DNA of 64,000 nt from Rhizomicrobium sp. (GTDB lineage Bacteria > Pseudomonadota > Alphaproteobacteria > Micropepsales > Micropepsaceae), in the NCBI GenBank assembly GCA_037200045.1, contig JBBCHM010000002.1:733241-797240 (forward strand), read 5' to 3'. The notes below the pieces were generated by a model, which was not told where the DNA came from, did not search any database, and saw only the letters and a list, made by a program, of their open reading frames with translations. Every line of letters begins with the position of its first letter. The first letter of the stretch is position 1. Made by a program: the position numbers and the translations under genes. This document shows positions 57,015 through 64,000 of this stretch, piece after piece.

Positions 57015-57058
57015 TTTGTAATCAGGGGGTCACAGGTTCGAGTCCTGTAGCCGGCACC
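57015..57058. repeat. attR: 44-bp copy of the tRNA-Thr 3' end
   Basis: Exact copy of 48383-48426. The sequence before it (AACTTTT) does not match the tRNA, so the tRNA is not duplicated. It is the right end of the island; rpiB begins beyond it. Confidence 0.9.
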
Positions 57059-57123
57059 ATCTTTGTTGGCGGGCGGGCAAAGCAGCCGCCACGCCAACCC
57101 TACTTTGCCCGCCCGCGTCGCTA

Positions 57124-57618
57124 TTACGAAACCTGATCCGTCTGCGTGATCCGGCGCGCGTGGCGCGCTTCTCCTGGAAACGGCGCCGCGAGCCAGCGCG
57201 CGACGGCGTCCTTGGCTTGATCGAACGTCAGAAACCGAAGGCCGAGGGAGAGCGCGTTTGCGTTATTGTGCTCGCGCGTCGACACGAGAATATCCAGATG
57301 TTTTCCGGACGCGTCCACTTGGCTGTTCCCGGGGTCACCATAGTAGAGCGCGCAGCGAACGCCTTTGAACCGGTTGGCCACGATCGCTTCGCCTTGTCCG
57401 GAAGCCCCGGCGACGATGGCACGGCTGTCTTTCCCCGCGGCGACGTCGTCCGAAAGTTTCCTGGCGGCAACGGCGATGATTCCGGGGTAGTCGTCCCGCG
57501 GATCGTTTACCAGGGCGCCGCAATCTTCGACGTCGCAATGGAGTTGGTCGCGGACATATTCGACAAGTTTATTCTTGATTTCAAATCCGGCATGATCCGA
57601 GGCGAAATACACTTTCAT
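57124..57618 (-). CDS. rpiB: Ribose-5-phosphate isomerase B family protein
   Basis: A 164-residue RpiB/LacAB-type sugar-phosphate isomerase. It starts MKVYFASDHAGFEIKNKLVE; the phosphate loop region reads IVAGASGQGEAIVANRFKG near residues 68-86, and STREHNNANALSLGLRFL near 113-130 is typical. The usual catalytic Cys (in CGTGIG of E. coli RpiB) is replaced by Ser in ASGQGE, which is common in one RpiB subgroup. Next to the island end. Confidence 0.9.
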   Translation of the reverse strand: MKVYFASDHAGFEIKNKLVEYVRDQLHCDVEDCGALVNDPRDDYPGIIAVAARKLSDDVAAGKDSRAIVAGASGQGEAIVANRFKGVRCALYYGDPGNSQVDASGKHLDILVSTREHNNANALSLGLRFLTFDQAKDAVARWLAAPFPGEARHARRITQTDQVS

Positions 57619-57732
57619 GGCGATATTCCAGCACCTTCAAGCCGGGAGTTTTTCACGGTTTTTGGATGAATTTCCAGGTGGCCATTATGCTGGCGAGCCA
57701 ACGGCACTCGCCCGTCGGAGCAATGTGCCCAA

Positions 57733-57812
57733 CGCTGTCGTTCCCGCGCAAGCGGGAACCCGGGCTCTATCCGGCGGCCCGCTGGATGCCCGCCGGCGCG
57801 GGCATGACAGCG
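57733..57812. repeat. Intergenic palindromic repeat element, about 80 bp
   Basis: Ends CGCTGTC/GACAGCG are inverted; inside are a TTCCCGC-GCAA-GCGGGAA hairpin (57741-57758) and a GCCCG-CGGGC hairpin (57788-57803). Translation in one frame gives PAPAGIQRAAG, the familiar signature of dispersed proteobacterial palindromic repeats. It forms the 3' end of the small gene at 57767-57982. Confidence 0.7.
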
Positions 57813-57982
57813 AGCGGGTTTGTCGGATCGAACTTCGCTCTCAACATGCGGTTGACGTCCGCCGCCGGAGCGCGTTGCAGCGGCGCTTCCGCGCCGTGCG
57901 CGGGGCGCAGCGCCAGGACCGCTGCGAACAGGCCGGCGAAAACTGCGTAGCCGACGACTTCCAGCTTGGTGATCGAGCGCAT
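57767..57982 (-). CDS. Small protein with N-terminal hydrophobic segment
   Basis: A 71-residue frame starting MRSITKLEVVGYAVFAGLFA with one hydrophobic segment (about residues 9-28, ending near AHGAEA), probably a signal or anchor sequence. The last 15 residues are encoded by the palindromic repeat, so the original C-terminus seems to have been replaced. AAAGGCGG upstream of ATG 57982 may be the ribosome site. No family recognised. Confidence 0.55.
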   Translation of the reverse strand: MRSITKLEVVGYAVFAGLFAAVLALRPAHGAEAPLQRAPAADVNRMLRAKFDPTNPLAVMPAPAGIQRAAG

Positions 57983-58258
57983 GCGCAAACCCGCCTTTCG
58001 CGGTGAATGTCCAGCAATGAGATGGATTTTCAACGCGCCCGGCATGAATGTCTAGTTGAAAGATGGGGATTCCGTGGTAAGAGTGCCGCACGTGCAGGAC
58101 GGAGAGGCGCTTGGATAAGGCGGCGTGGGAGCGGGGCAAGGAACGGCAGCCGGCGTCGCGGCGCGTGGCCTTCGCCGCGCTCGGCATTCCGCTTGCCGCG
58201 GATCGCGGTACGCCGTCCGCCCTCCCCCAACCATCTCTCGCACACACAGGAGAACGAC

Positions 58259-59197
58259 ATGGGCTTGCATGAGCAGATCAGCCGCAAGGGCGACGCGACG
58301 GGGCTGGCCCACCGGCCGGTCGCCGGACGGATCGGCGCCGAGATTCTCGGCGTCAAGCTGGGCGGGGACCTTGCGGCCGAGACCGTCGCCGCCATCCGCC
58401 AGGCGCTTCTGACCCACAAGGTCCTCTTCTTCCGCGAGCAGCAGCATCTCGACGATGCCGGGCAGGAGGCGTTCGGCAAGCTTCTCGGCAATCTCGTGCC
58501 GCATCCGACCGTGCCGAAGATCGAGGGCACGGAGAGCGCGCTGAACATCCTGTCCGACGGCACCTATGCCGCGAACCAGTGGCACACCGACGTGACCTTC
58601 GTGGACGCCTATCCGCTGGCCTCGATCCTGCGCGCGGTGATCCTGCCGTCCAGGGGCGGCGACACGGTGTGGGCGAACACCGCCGCGGCCTATGACCACC
58701 TGCCGGCGCCGCTGCGCGACCTGGCGGACAAGCTCTGGGCGGTGCACAGCAACGCCTATGACTATGCCGCGGCGCGGCCCGACGCCTCCGCCGACCGGCT
58801 GAAGCACCATGCCAACGTGTTCGCCTCGACGGTGTACGAGACCGAACATCCGCTGGTGCGCATCCATCCGGAGACCGGCGAGCGCACGCTGCTGCTCGGC
58901 AATTTCGCGCAGAAGATCGTCGGGCTGAACCGCGAGGATTCCGCGCGGCTGATCGCGATCTTCCAGGATCACATCACGCGGCTGGAGAACACGGTGCGCT
59001 GGCACTGGGCGCCGGGCGACGTGGCGATCTGGGACAACCGCGCGACGCAGCATTACGGCATCGGCGATTTCACCGAGAAGCGCGAACTGCATCGCGTGAC
59101 GATCGACGGCGACGTGCCGCTCGGCGCCGACGGCCGCCACAGCCTGACGCGCCGCAAGGAAGTCCGGCGGCCGGACCTGAAGGTCGCGGCGGAATAG
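58259..59197 (+). CDS. TauD/TfdA family Fe(II)/2-oxoglutarate dioxygenase
   Basis: A 312-residue non-haem iron dioxygenase. The HxD motif is in [17 protein letters not shown] near residue 100, the second His and the 2-oxoglutarate Arg are in [14 protein letters not shown] near 263 and KRELHRVTI near 281. AGGAG lies 6 bp before ATG 58259; the upstream extension of the frame is not similar to anything. It resembles alkylsulfatase/taurine dioxygenases. A 102-residue DUF2285-like gene follows after 20 bp. Confidence 0.94.
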   Translation: MGLHEQISRKGDATGLAHRPVAGRIGAEILGVKLGGDLAAETVAAIRQALLTHKVLFFREQQHLDDAGQEAFGKLLGNLVPHPTVPKIEGTESALNILSDGTYAANQWHTDVTFVDAYPLASILRAVILPSRGGDTVWANTAAAYDHLPAPLRDLADKLWAVHSNAYDYAAARPDASADRLKHHANVFASTVYETEHPLVRIHPETGERTLLLGNFAQKIVGLNREDSARLIAIFQDHITRLENTVRWHWAPGDVAIWDNRATQHYGIGDFTEKRELHRVTIDGDVPLGADGRHSLTRRKEVRRPDLKVAAE

Positions 59198-59217
59198 CGG
59201 AGGGGCCGGCGGAGGAC

Positions 59218-59526
59218 ATGGGGACCGTTCTGGCTTTTCCCGCGCCGGCGCGCCGCGCGCCGTACCGCCCGCCGCCCGGCATCAGGGCGCGCGGCACCTG
59301 GACCATTTGCCCGTGGAGCGAAGAGGTCTCGGACTACGACAAGCGCCACATTTCCACCTATGCGTGGCTGCTGCACGACGAGTCCGAGGGCGCGACGGAA
59401 GAGGAGCTGGCGCGGACGATCTTCGGGCTCGATCCCGGACATGCCTATGCGCGCGGCGTGGTGCGGTCGCATCTGAGGCGCGCCCATTGGGTCGCCGACA
59501 CGCTGTTCCCGCTGCTGGACTGGTGA
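59218..59526 (+). CDS. Small DUF2285-like protein, paralogue 1
   Basis: A 102-residue protein. After a Pro/Ala/Arg-rich lead (residues 1-28) the conserved part reads WTICPWSEEVSDYDKRHIST, then LLHDESEGATEEELARTIFG, then VRSHLRRAHWVADTLFPLLD. The same pattern (CPWS-x2-V-x2-YD, GA-x3-E-(L/M)A, SHL-x-RAHW) occurs in the gene at 63561-63902. It resembles DUF2285 proteins, which act as DNA-binding regulators in mobile elements, but I cannot confirm this. It follows the TauD-like gene by 20 bp. Confidence 0.72.
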   Translation: MGTVLAFPAPARRAPYRPPPGIRARGTWTICPWSEEVSDYDKRHISTYAWLLHDESEGATEEELARTIFGLDPGHAYARGVVRSHLRRAHWVADTLFPLLDW

Positions 59527-59988
59527 TCAGGCGGCGCGCGGACGCTTGGCCTTGGCGCGCGCCTTGCCGGCCTTCTGCATCGCCAGGGCGCTGGCCAGCG
59601 TGGTGTGGTCGAGGATGTCCGACGCGGCGTCGCGCACCCGCCGCATGCTCTGGCGCACCAGGCAGCCCGCCTCGTCCTTGCAGTCGGCGCAGCGCCGATA
59701 GGCGGTGACGCTGGCGCAGGCGATCGGCGCCAGGGGCCCGTCGATGATCCGCACGATCTGGCCGAGCGTGATCTCGCTCGGCGGCTTGGCGAGCGCGTAG
59801 CCGCCATGCTGGCCGCGAACGGTGCGCACCAACCCGCTGCCGCGCAGCTCCAGGAGGATGAGATCGAGGAATTTCTTGGAGATGGTCTCCTGACGGGCGA
59901 TGTCCCACGCCTGCAGCAGGGCGCCGGGTTCGAGCTTTGCGAGCGCGAACATCGCCTTGAATGCGTATTTTGCCTTGTTGGAAAGCAT
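59527..59988 (-). CDS. Rrf2 family transcriptional regulator
   Basis: A 153-residue winged-helix regulator: MLSNKAKYAFKAMFALAKLE, ETISKKFLDLILLELRGSGL and the wing VRGQHGGYALAKPPSEITLG. A Cys-rich segment ACASVTAYRRCADCKDEAGC near residues 90-109 could hold an iron-sulphur cluster as in IscR/RsrR-type members. The Lys/Arg-rich tail is typical. It converges with the small DUF2285-like gene. Its targets may include the oxygenase cluster. Confidence 0.92.
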   Translation of the reverse strand: MLSNKAKYAFKAMFALAKLEPGALLQAWDIARQETISKKFLDLILLELRGSGLVRTVRGQHGGYALAKPPSEITLGQIVRIIDGPLAPIACASVTAYRRCADCKDEAGCLVRQSMRRVRDAASDILDHTTLASALAMQKAGKARAKAKRPRAA

Positions 59989-60074
59989 GTCAGCCCTTGC
60001 GCGCTATATAGAACGCCCCCGCCCGATCCGCAAGAACGCGCGGCAATGTCTAGCACATCGCTATCCGAATGGCG

Positions 60075-60431
60075 CTAGCCGGCCGATTCGGCCCGCAGCA
60101 CGTCGAGGCGGAGCGGCAGTTGGGCGCCGAGCCACAGGCTGTGGGTCGCGTGGTCCTCGTAATCGTCGCCGGTCAGCGGATGGACCATGATGCTCAGCCC
60201 GTCGCGGTGCAGCATCAGAAAGGGCACGAGCCCGGCGAACGCTTCGGGCGCGAAGGCGACCTGGTACATCGCCGCGTCGTGCGGGCCGACCGGAACGTCG
60301 TGCCAGCGCCCGAGCACGACCGTGAAATCGCGGGCGATGGCGTCGCGCAGCCGCGCCGCCGCCGGCTTGGTCGCGGGCGTGTAGTAGACATGGGCGTGAA
60401 AGCCTTCGATCGGCGTCTGGGCGGAACCCAT
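60075..60431 (-). CDS. DOPA 4,5-dioxygenase family protein
   Basis: A 118-residue protein of the small DOPA-dioxygenase family. It starts GFHAHVYYTPATKPAAARL (His-x-His near the N-terminus) and has VPVGPHDAAMYQVAFAP, LHRDGLSIMVHPLTGDD and DHATHSLWLGAQLPLRLD; these His residues are the probable metal ligands. Bacterial members cleave catechols by extradiol chemistry or are of unknown use. ATG 60431 chosen; it lies 2 bp after the stop of the upstream small gene. Confidence 0.88.
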   Translation of the reverse strand: MGSAQTPIEGFHAHVYYTPATKPAAARLRDAIARDFTVVLGRWHDVPVGPHDAAMYQVAFAPEAFAGLVPFLMLHRDGLSIMVHPLTGDDYEDHATHSLWLGAQLPLRLDVLRAESAG

Positions 60432-60433
60432 CG

Positions 60434-60694
60434 TCACTTGCGTCCCTTGGAAAGCGGGCCGCGAAGGACCCACGCCGCGATTGTCGCCGCCTTGCGGGTG
60501 AATGCAAGGCCGAGCCCGGACCAGGGGCGCGGCGGGCGGGCGGCGCGCCGGGCCTCGCAATCGCAGGCCGCCTCGATCTCGATCCCCGCGAGAAAAAGCG
60601 GCGAGCTTTTCAATTGCCAAGCGGCCACCATATGGCATTCCCCCGCACAGCCGGACAGGTCGCCACCCCATTCGCCATCGACGTTTCGCGGCAT
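60434..60694 (-). CDS. Small Cys-containing hypothetical protein
   Basis: An 86-residue frame starting MPRNVDGEWGGDLSGCAGEC with further Cys in IEAACDCEARRAA and a basic tail RGPLSKGRK. No family recognised. It is in the same direction as the DOPA-dioxygenase-like gene, whose start follows 2 bp later, and begins divergently from the alpha/beta hydrolase; this arrangement supports, but does not prove, a real gene. Confidence 0.5.
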   Translation of the reverse strand: MPRNVDGEWGGDLSGCAGECHMVAAWQLKSSPLFLAGIEIEAACDCEARRAARPPRPWSGLGLAFTRKAATIAAWVLRGPLSKGRK

Positions 60695-60758
60695 GTCGTC
60701 ATCCTCGTCGCGGGACGGCCGGGAGAGTTCACAGGTCCGCCGGCCGTGGCACTGGACT

Positions 60759-60779
60759 TACTATATTAACTTGATAGAC
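60759..60779. promoter_or_regulatory. 21-bp palindromic element, copy 1 (before the hydrolase)
   Basis: Read on the minus strand it is GTCTAT-N8-TATAGTA, 29 bp before the hydrolase start and between two divergent genes. The same element occurs before the CmcJ-like gene at 62677-62697. CTAT and ATAG are inverted, so a dimeric regulator may bind. Confidence 0.5.
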
Positions 60780-60808
60780 TAAAGGCGAATTCAATCGGAT
60801 CGCAAGCC

Positions 60809-61834
60809 ATGACGATCGGCGTTGGGAGCAGGCTGGACGCCGAATCGTACCCGCCGCGCGCCGAGCTCCTGCGCCTCATCCCGGGCGTGGAGCCGGCAAC
60901 GCCGGCGCCGGCGGCGCTCCGGGTGATCGAGCAACTCGCGCATAACGGCCCAAGGCCCTCCGCCGATATCGAGGAGGTCCGGCGGCGCTATGAGGAAAGC
61001 CGGCGGCCGCTGCTCGCGCCGCTGGAAGATGTCGACCGGGTCTTCCAGGTCTTTCCGCGGATCGGGGACGGGCCTTCCCTGCGCATCATCCGGCCGAGGG
61101 GCGGCGCCGAGCGCGCGGCGTCTCCGGCGATCGTCTACCTGCATGGCGGCGGCTGGACGGTCGGCACGTTCGAAATCTATGAGCCGCTGTGCCGGCAGAT
61201 CGCCAACGCCACGGACAGCGTCGTCATCTGGGTCCGCTACCGGCTGGCGCCCGAGCATCCCTTCCCGGCGGCGTTCGAGGACACCCGCAAGGCGCTGCGC
61301 TGGGTGCACGACAATCATCGCTGGCTGGGGGTTGATCCCACGCGCATCGGCATCGCCGGCGACAGCTCGGGCGGCAATCTGGCGGCGGCCGTGTGCCTCG
61401 CCGAACGCGACGCGCGGTCGGAGGTGCAGCCGCGCTTCCAGATTCTACTCTATCCGTGCCTCGACATGCGCGCCTCGATGCCGTCGCACAAGGCGTTCGC
61501 CGAGGGCTATCTGCTGACGTCCAAGCTCTATCGCTGGTATCGCGAGAATTACGTGCGCGATTTCGTCAAGCCGCAGCATTGGCGGCTGTCGCCGCTGTTC
61601 GCCTACGACCTGAGCGGCTTGCCGCCGGCGGTGGTGCTCTATGCGGGGTTCGATCCGTTGCGCGACGAGGCCGCCGCCTATGCCGGACGGCTGGGCTGCG
61701 CCGGCGTCGCGGTGGAGCAGCTCTACTTCCCCGACATGATCCACGGCTTCATGACCATGGGCGGCGCCATTCCCGCCGCCGGCGTCGCGGTGCGCCGCGT
61801 GGCGGACGCCCTGGCCCGCCTGCCGGTCGGCTGA
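60809..61834 (+). CDS. Alpha/beta hydrolase (hormone-sensitive lipase family esterase)
   Basis: A 341-residue esterase. The oxyanion-hole motif is VYLHGGGWTVGTFE near residue 111, the nucleophile elbow GIAGDSSGGNLAAA near 188, the acid Asp in YAGFDPLRDEAAAY near 280, and the catalytic His in PDMIHGFMTM near 312. The long N-terminal cap (about 80 residues) is normal for this group. It is divergent from the Cys-containing small gene. Probable role: hydrolysis of an ester or lactone in the surrounding oxidative pathway. Confidence 0.94.
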   Translation: MTIGVGSRLDAESYPPRAELLRLIPGVEPATPAPAALRVIEQLAHNGPRPSADIEEVRRRYEESRRPLLAPLEDVDRVFQVFPRIGDGPSLRIIRPRGGAERAASPAIVYLHGGGWTVGTFEIYEPLCRQIANATDSVVIWVRYRLAPEHPFPAAFEDTRKALRWVHDNHRWLGVDPTRIGIAGDSSGGNLAAAVCLAERDARSEVQPRFQILLYPCLDMRASMPSHKAFAEGYLLTSKLYRWYRENYVRDFVKPQHWRLSPLFAYDLSGLPPAVVLYAGFDPLRDEAAAYAGRLGCAGVAVEQLYFPDMIHGFMTMGGAIPAAGVAVRRVADALARLPVG

Positions 61835-61841
61835 CGCCTTC

Positions 61842-62573
61842 TCAGAACGGCTCGGCCCAGGGGCGCAGATCGAGCTCCAGCGTCCAGGCGCTGCGGTGCT
61901 GGTGATGCAGCGTCCAATAGGCCTCGGCGATGGCGTCGATCTTGAGCAGCCCGTCGGGCCCGCGCTGGTCCTTGAGCTGCGGAACGCGGGACAGCAGGCG
62001 GTCGCCTTCGATGCCGCCGTCGATGACGACATGGCCGACATGGATGTTCTTGGGACCGTATTCGCGCGCGATGCTTTGCGCCGTCGCCCGGAGCGCCGCC
62101 TTGGCGGCGGCGAAGGGCGCGAAATTCGCCTTGCCGCGCAGGCTCCCCGAAGCGCCGGTGAAGATCAGCGTGCCGCCGCCCTGTTCCAGGAACACCGGAA
62201 TCGCGGCCTGCGCGACGTGAAAGCCACCCAGCGCGTGCTCGCGCCAATGCTGCTCGAACTGCTCGGGCGCAACGTTCAGGAACGGCGCCGGATTGTTGCT
62301 GCCGGCATTGTGCACCACGACCCGCAGCGGCCCGAGCTGTTCGGCGGCGGCGACGAAACGCGCCGCATCGCCCGCCTTCGCCGCGTCGCCGACGATGGCG
62401 GCGACCTTGGTCCCGGATTCCTCCAGTTCCTTTTCCGTTTGCGCCAGCTTTTCGCGGTTCCGTCCGGCGATGGCGACGGAAAACCCGCCGGCCGCGAACC
62501 GGCGGGCGATGGCGGCACCGAGGCCGTGCGAGGCGCCGACGCCGACGACGAGGATGCTGGGTTGATCGGTCAT
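61842..62573 (-). CDS. SDR family protein with Phe in place of the catalytic Tyr
   Basis: A 243-residue short-chain dehydrogenase-like protein. The cofactor motif is VVGVGASHGLGAAIARRFAA near residues 9-28, NAG occurs in VVHNAGSNNPAPF, and Ser in TGASGSLRGKANF near 140. The catalytic motif Y-x3-K reads F-x3-K (FAPFAAAKAAL near 151-155), so the usual Tyr is absent. It may lack normal activity, use another base or serve as a binding protein. It is convergent with the hydrolase and divergent from the CmcJ-like gene. Confidence 0.9.
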   Translation of the reverse strand: MTDQPSILVVGVGASHGLGAAIARRFAAGGFSVAIAGRNREKLAQTEKELEESGTKVAAIVGDAAKAGDAARFVAAAEQLGPLRVVVHNAGSNNPAPFLNVAPEQFEQHWREHALGGFHVAQAAIPVFLEQGGGTLIFTGASGSLRGKANFAPFAAAKAALRATAQSIAREYGPKNIHVGHVVIDGGIEGDRLLSRVPQLKDQRGPDGLLKIDAIAEAYWTLHHQHRSAWTLELDLRPWAEPF

Positions 62574-62676
62574 GGGGAGCCGTCCGGTTCGAATGTCGCC
62601 GCCATCCTAGCGCCGGACGCGGCCGACAGCTCCCCCGTTTGCGCATGGGCCCCGCGCGCTTTGCTTACTTGTCTTT

Positions 62677-62697
62677 GTCTATTGATGAACTATAGTA
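62677..62697. promoter_or_regulatory. 21-bp palindromic element, copy 2 (before the CmcJ-like gene)
   Basis: GTCTAT-N8-TATAGTA on the plus strand, 21 bp before the ATG at 62719, followed by AGGAGG (a strong ribosome site). Identical ends and spacing to the copy at 60759-60779, with different centre bases. Confidence 0.5.
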
Positions 62698-62718
62698 TTA
62701 ACACGACAGGAGGACGGC

Positions 62719-63564
62719 ATGAACATTCATCAGCTCGACTCGCTCGGCGGCGTCCGCGCCACGCTCAATTACCTGCTTCGCACCGACAAGAAGCCCTACA
62801 ACTACACCTTCGATCCGCCGCCCGGCGTGCCGGCGCGCTACGGCGAGGTGAACGCGATCGACAACGTCCTGATCCGCGACGCGCGGCCGGCGGCGGACGC
62901 GCTCTCCCTCGACGAACAGGGCTTCGCGCTGCGCCGCCACGAGAGCGCGGTCGAGGACTTCTACGACGAGGACCAGATCCGCGACCGCTATTATCCGGAG
63001 ATCGACGCGTTCCTGAAGCGCGAGACCGGCGGCGAGAAGGTCATTATCTTCGATCACACGATCCGCTCGCTGCCCAAATTCGAGGCCGGCATCGCCGGCA
63101 TGCGCGAGCCGGTGCGGCGGGTCCACAACGACTACACCGAGCTGTCGGGGCGCCGGCGCGTCACCGACCATCTGGACGGCCCGGAGGCGGCGGCGCGGCT
63201 GCGCAACCGCTTCATCGAGGTCAATGTCTGGCGGCCGATCCGCGGCCCGCTGGAGGACACGCCGCTCGCCGTGCTCGACGCGCGGACGGTGGCGCCCGAC
63301 GATCTCATCGCGAGCGATCTGATCTACAAGGACAAGGTCGGCGAGACCTATGCGGTGCAGTTCAATCCGAAGCACCGCTGGTATTATTTCCCGCGCATGC
63401 AGCGCGACGAGGTCATCCTCATCAAGGGCTTCGATTCCGATACGGCGATCCCGTCCCGCTTCACGCCGCATACCGGCTTCGACGATCCCACGGCGCCGCC
63501 GAACGCGCTGCCGCGCGAGAGCATCGAGGTGCGCGCCCTGGTGTTCTTCCCGCCCGCCGCATGA
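62719..63564 (+). CDS. CmcJ/NvfI-type Fe(II)/2-oxoglutarate oxygenase
   Basis: A 281-residue oxygenase of the family that includes CmcJ (cephamycin methoxylation partner) and fungal NvfI. The iron-binding motif is in EPVRRVHNDYTELSGRR near residues 131-147, the second His and Arg in AVQFNPKHRWYYFPRMQRDE near 212-231, and FTPHTGFDDPTAPPNALPRE near 249-268 is a hallmark of the family. AGGAGG precedes the ATG. It overlaps by 4 bp the next gene, a DUF2285-like small protein. Confidence 0.93.
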   Translation: MNIHQLDSLGGVRATLNYLLRTDKKPYNYTFDPPPGVPARYGEVNAIDNVLIRDARPAADALSLDEQGFALRRHESAVEDFYDEDQIRDRYYPEIDAFLKRETGGEKVIIFDHTIRSLPKFEAGIAGMREPVRRVHNDYTELSGRRRVTDHLDGPEAAARLRNRFIEVNVWRPIRGPLEDTPLAVLDARTVAPDDLIASDLIYKDKVGETYAVQFNPKHRWYYFPRMQRDEVILIKGFDSDTAIPSRFTPHTGFDDPTAPPNALPRESIEVRALVFFPPAA

Positions 63565-63902
63565 GCGGTGCCGTGGAGCTCGGCGAGTGTCAGGCCTATT
63601 GCGACGCCGGCCAGCCGGATCGGGCACCCCTGCCCGCTCCACGGCCGGCGGACCATGCGATCCGGCTGTGGAACGCCTGTCCGTGGAGCGACGCCGTCAC
63701 CGCCTATGATCTGCGGAACGTCCATCTCTACAACGAGCTGCTGAACGCCGAAGCGCAAGGCGCCTCGCTGCGCGAGATGGCCAGCGCCCATTTCCGCATC
63801 GGCGTCGATGCGCATCCGGGTTGGGCGCTCCATGTCGTCAGCACGCATCTGGAACGCGCGCACTGGATGCAGGACAGCGAATTCGCCTATCTGGACCGGT
63901 GA
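63561..63902 (+). CDS. Small DUF2285-like protein, paralogue 2
   Basis: A 113-residue protein coupled to the CmcJ-like oxygenase (ATGA). The conserved core reads WNACPWSDAVTAYDLRNVHL, then LLNAEAQGASLREMASAHFR, then VSTHLERAHWMQDSEFAYLD, closely parallel to paralogue 1 at 59218-59526. The N-terminal 35 residues differ. Each paralogue follows a different iron-dependent oxygenase, which suggests a common role in expression or assembly of these enzymes. Confidence 0.72.
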   Translation: MSGAVELGECQAYCDAGQPDRAPLPAPRPADHAIRLWNACPWSDAVTAYDLRNVHLYNELLNAEAQGASLREMASAHFRIGVDAHPGWALHVVSTHLERAHWMQDSEFAYLDR

Positions 63903-64000
63903 ACCGGCGCGCCCTGGGCCTTCGCCGCGGTCAAGAGGCCGGCGCAGTTGGCGTCCTTCGCCAATCCCGGATCGACGAAGGGCAGGATCGCGGCCGGCGG
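63887..64000 (-). CDS. 3' end of a minus-strand gene running off the window
   Basis: An open frame from the window edge to a TAG at 63887: the last residues read AILPFVDPGLAKDANCAGLL and TAAKAQGAPVHRSR. It overlaps the end of the plus-strand gene by 16 bp. Too short to identify; the composition is natural. Confidence 0.4.
   Translation of the reverse strand, partial: PPAAILPFVDPGLAKDANCAGLLTAAKAQGAPVHRSR

Noticed and set aside
57001-57058. Second tRNA-Thr gene
   Set aside because: Only the anticodon loop to the 3' end is present; the acceptor 5' strand, D arm and anticodon 5' strand are missing, so it is the attR copy.

Overview
The window is GC-rich (roughly 60-65 % by eye) chromosomal DNA from an alphaproteobacterium. 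The signs are a C4-pathway hemA (5-aminolevulinate synthase), a Ros/MucR-type regulator, the glyA-nrdR-ribD-ribE-ribB-ribH-nusB order, a ModE-like and an LdtR-like regulator, and FNR/FixK-type boxes. I cannot name the genus.

Layout. 1-3.9 kb: acyl-CoA dehydrogenases, a CoA ligase and an SDR (degradation of a CoA-activated acid). 4.1-13 kb: chaB, an ftsH paralogue with a frameshift, a Gly/His-rich exported protein, a universal stress protein and a five-gene HlyD/ABC/ABC/permease/permease exporter; two near-perfect FNR/FixK boxes sit before chaB and the exporter, and a third before hemA. 13-20.6 kb: a two-partner-secretion transporter (TpsB) and a very large exoprotein made of GLUG and about 13 MBG repeats, with broken frames and no N-terminal secretion domain; its 5' end runs directly into a hicB antitoxin. 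20.6-27.5 kb: hicAB, then glyA-nrdR-CPBP-ribD-ribE-ribBX-ribH-nusB (all minus strand, mostly overlapping start/stop codons). Nearly every gene here carries several single-base indels although the protein sequence is well conserved across frames, so this stretch looks like poor-quality sequence rather than decay. 27.9-33.7 kb: mucR, hemA, two tandem LdtR-like MarR regulators, an isobutyryl-CoA-dehydrogenase-like enzyme and hemB. 33.7-44.3 kb: tetR with a hydroxyisobutyrate-dehydrogenase-like gene, a marR-emrA-emrB efflux operon, a ModE-like regulator, pstS and an OprP-like porin behind a possible Pho box, a flavin reductase, motB and bpt. 44.8-46 kb: a DUF5343 gene in AT-rich DNA. 46-48.2 kb: GNAT acetyltransferase and metG.

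At 48.35 kb a tRNA-Thr(TGT) gene is the target of an 8.7-kb integrated island that ends at a 44-bp copy of the tRNA 3' end at 57.0 kb. All its genes are on the minus strand: integrase, excisionase-like protein, HTH proteins, a small-terminase-like protein, a 56-residue protein, a large terminase split into ATPase and nuclease genes, an unknown protein, then, behind two hairpins and its own consensus-like promoter, a metallo-beta-lactamase-fold protein and a membrane protein. No capsid, portal or tail gene is present, so it resembles a phage satellite with a two-gene cargo.

57.1-64 kb: rpiB, then a cluster of oxidative genes: a TauD/TfdA dioxygenase, an Rrf2 regulator, a DOPA-dioxygenase-like protein, an alpha/beta hydrolase, an SDR lacking the catalytic Tyr, and a CmcJ-like oxygenase. 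Each Fe-type oxygenase is followed directly by a member of the same small protein family (DUF2285-like), and the hydrolase and CmcJ promoters share a 21-bp palindromic element. The most interesting candidates for new biology are this paired oxygenase/small-protein module and the MBL/membrane cargo of the island.
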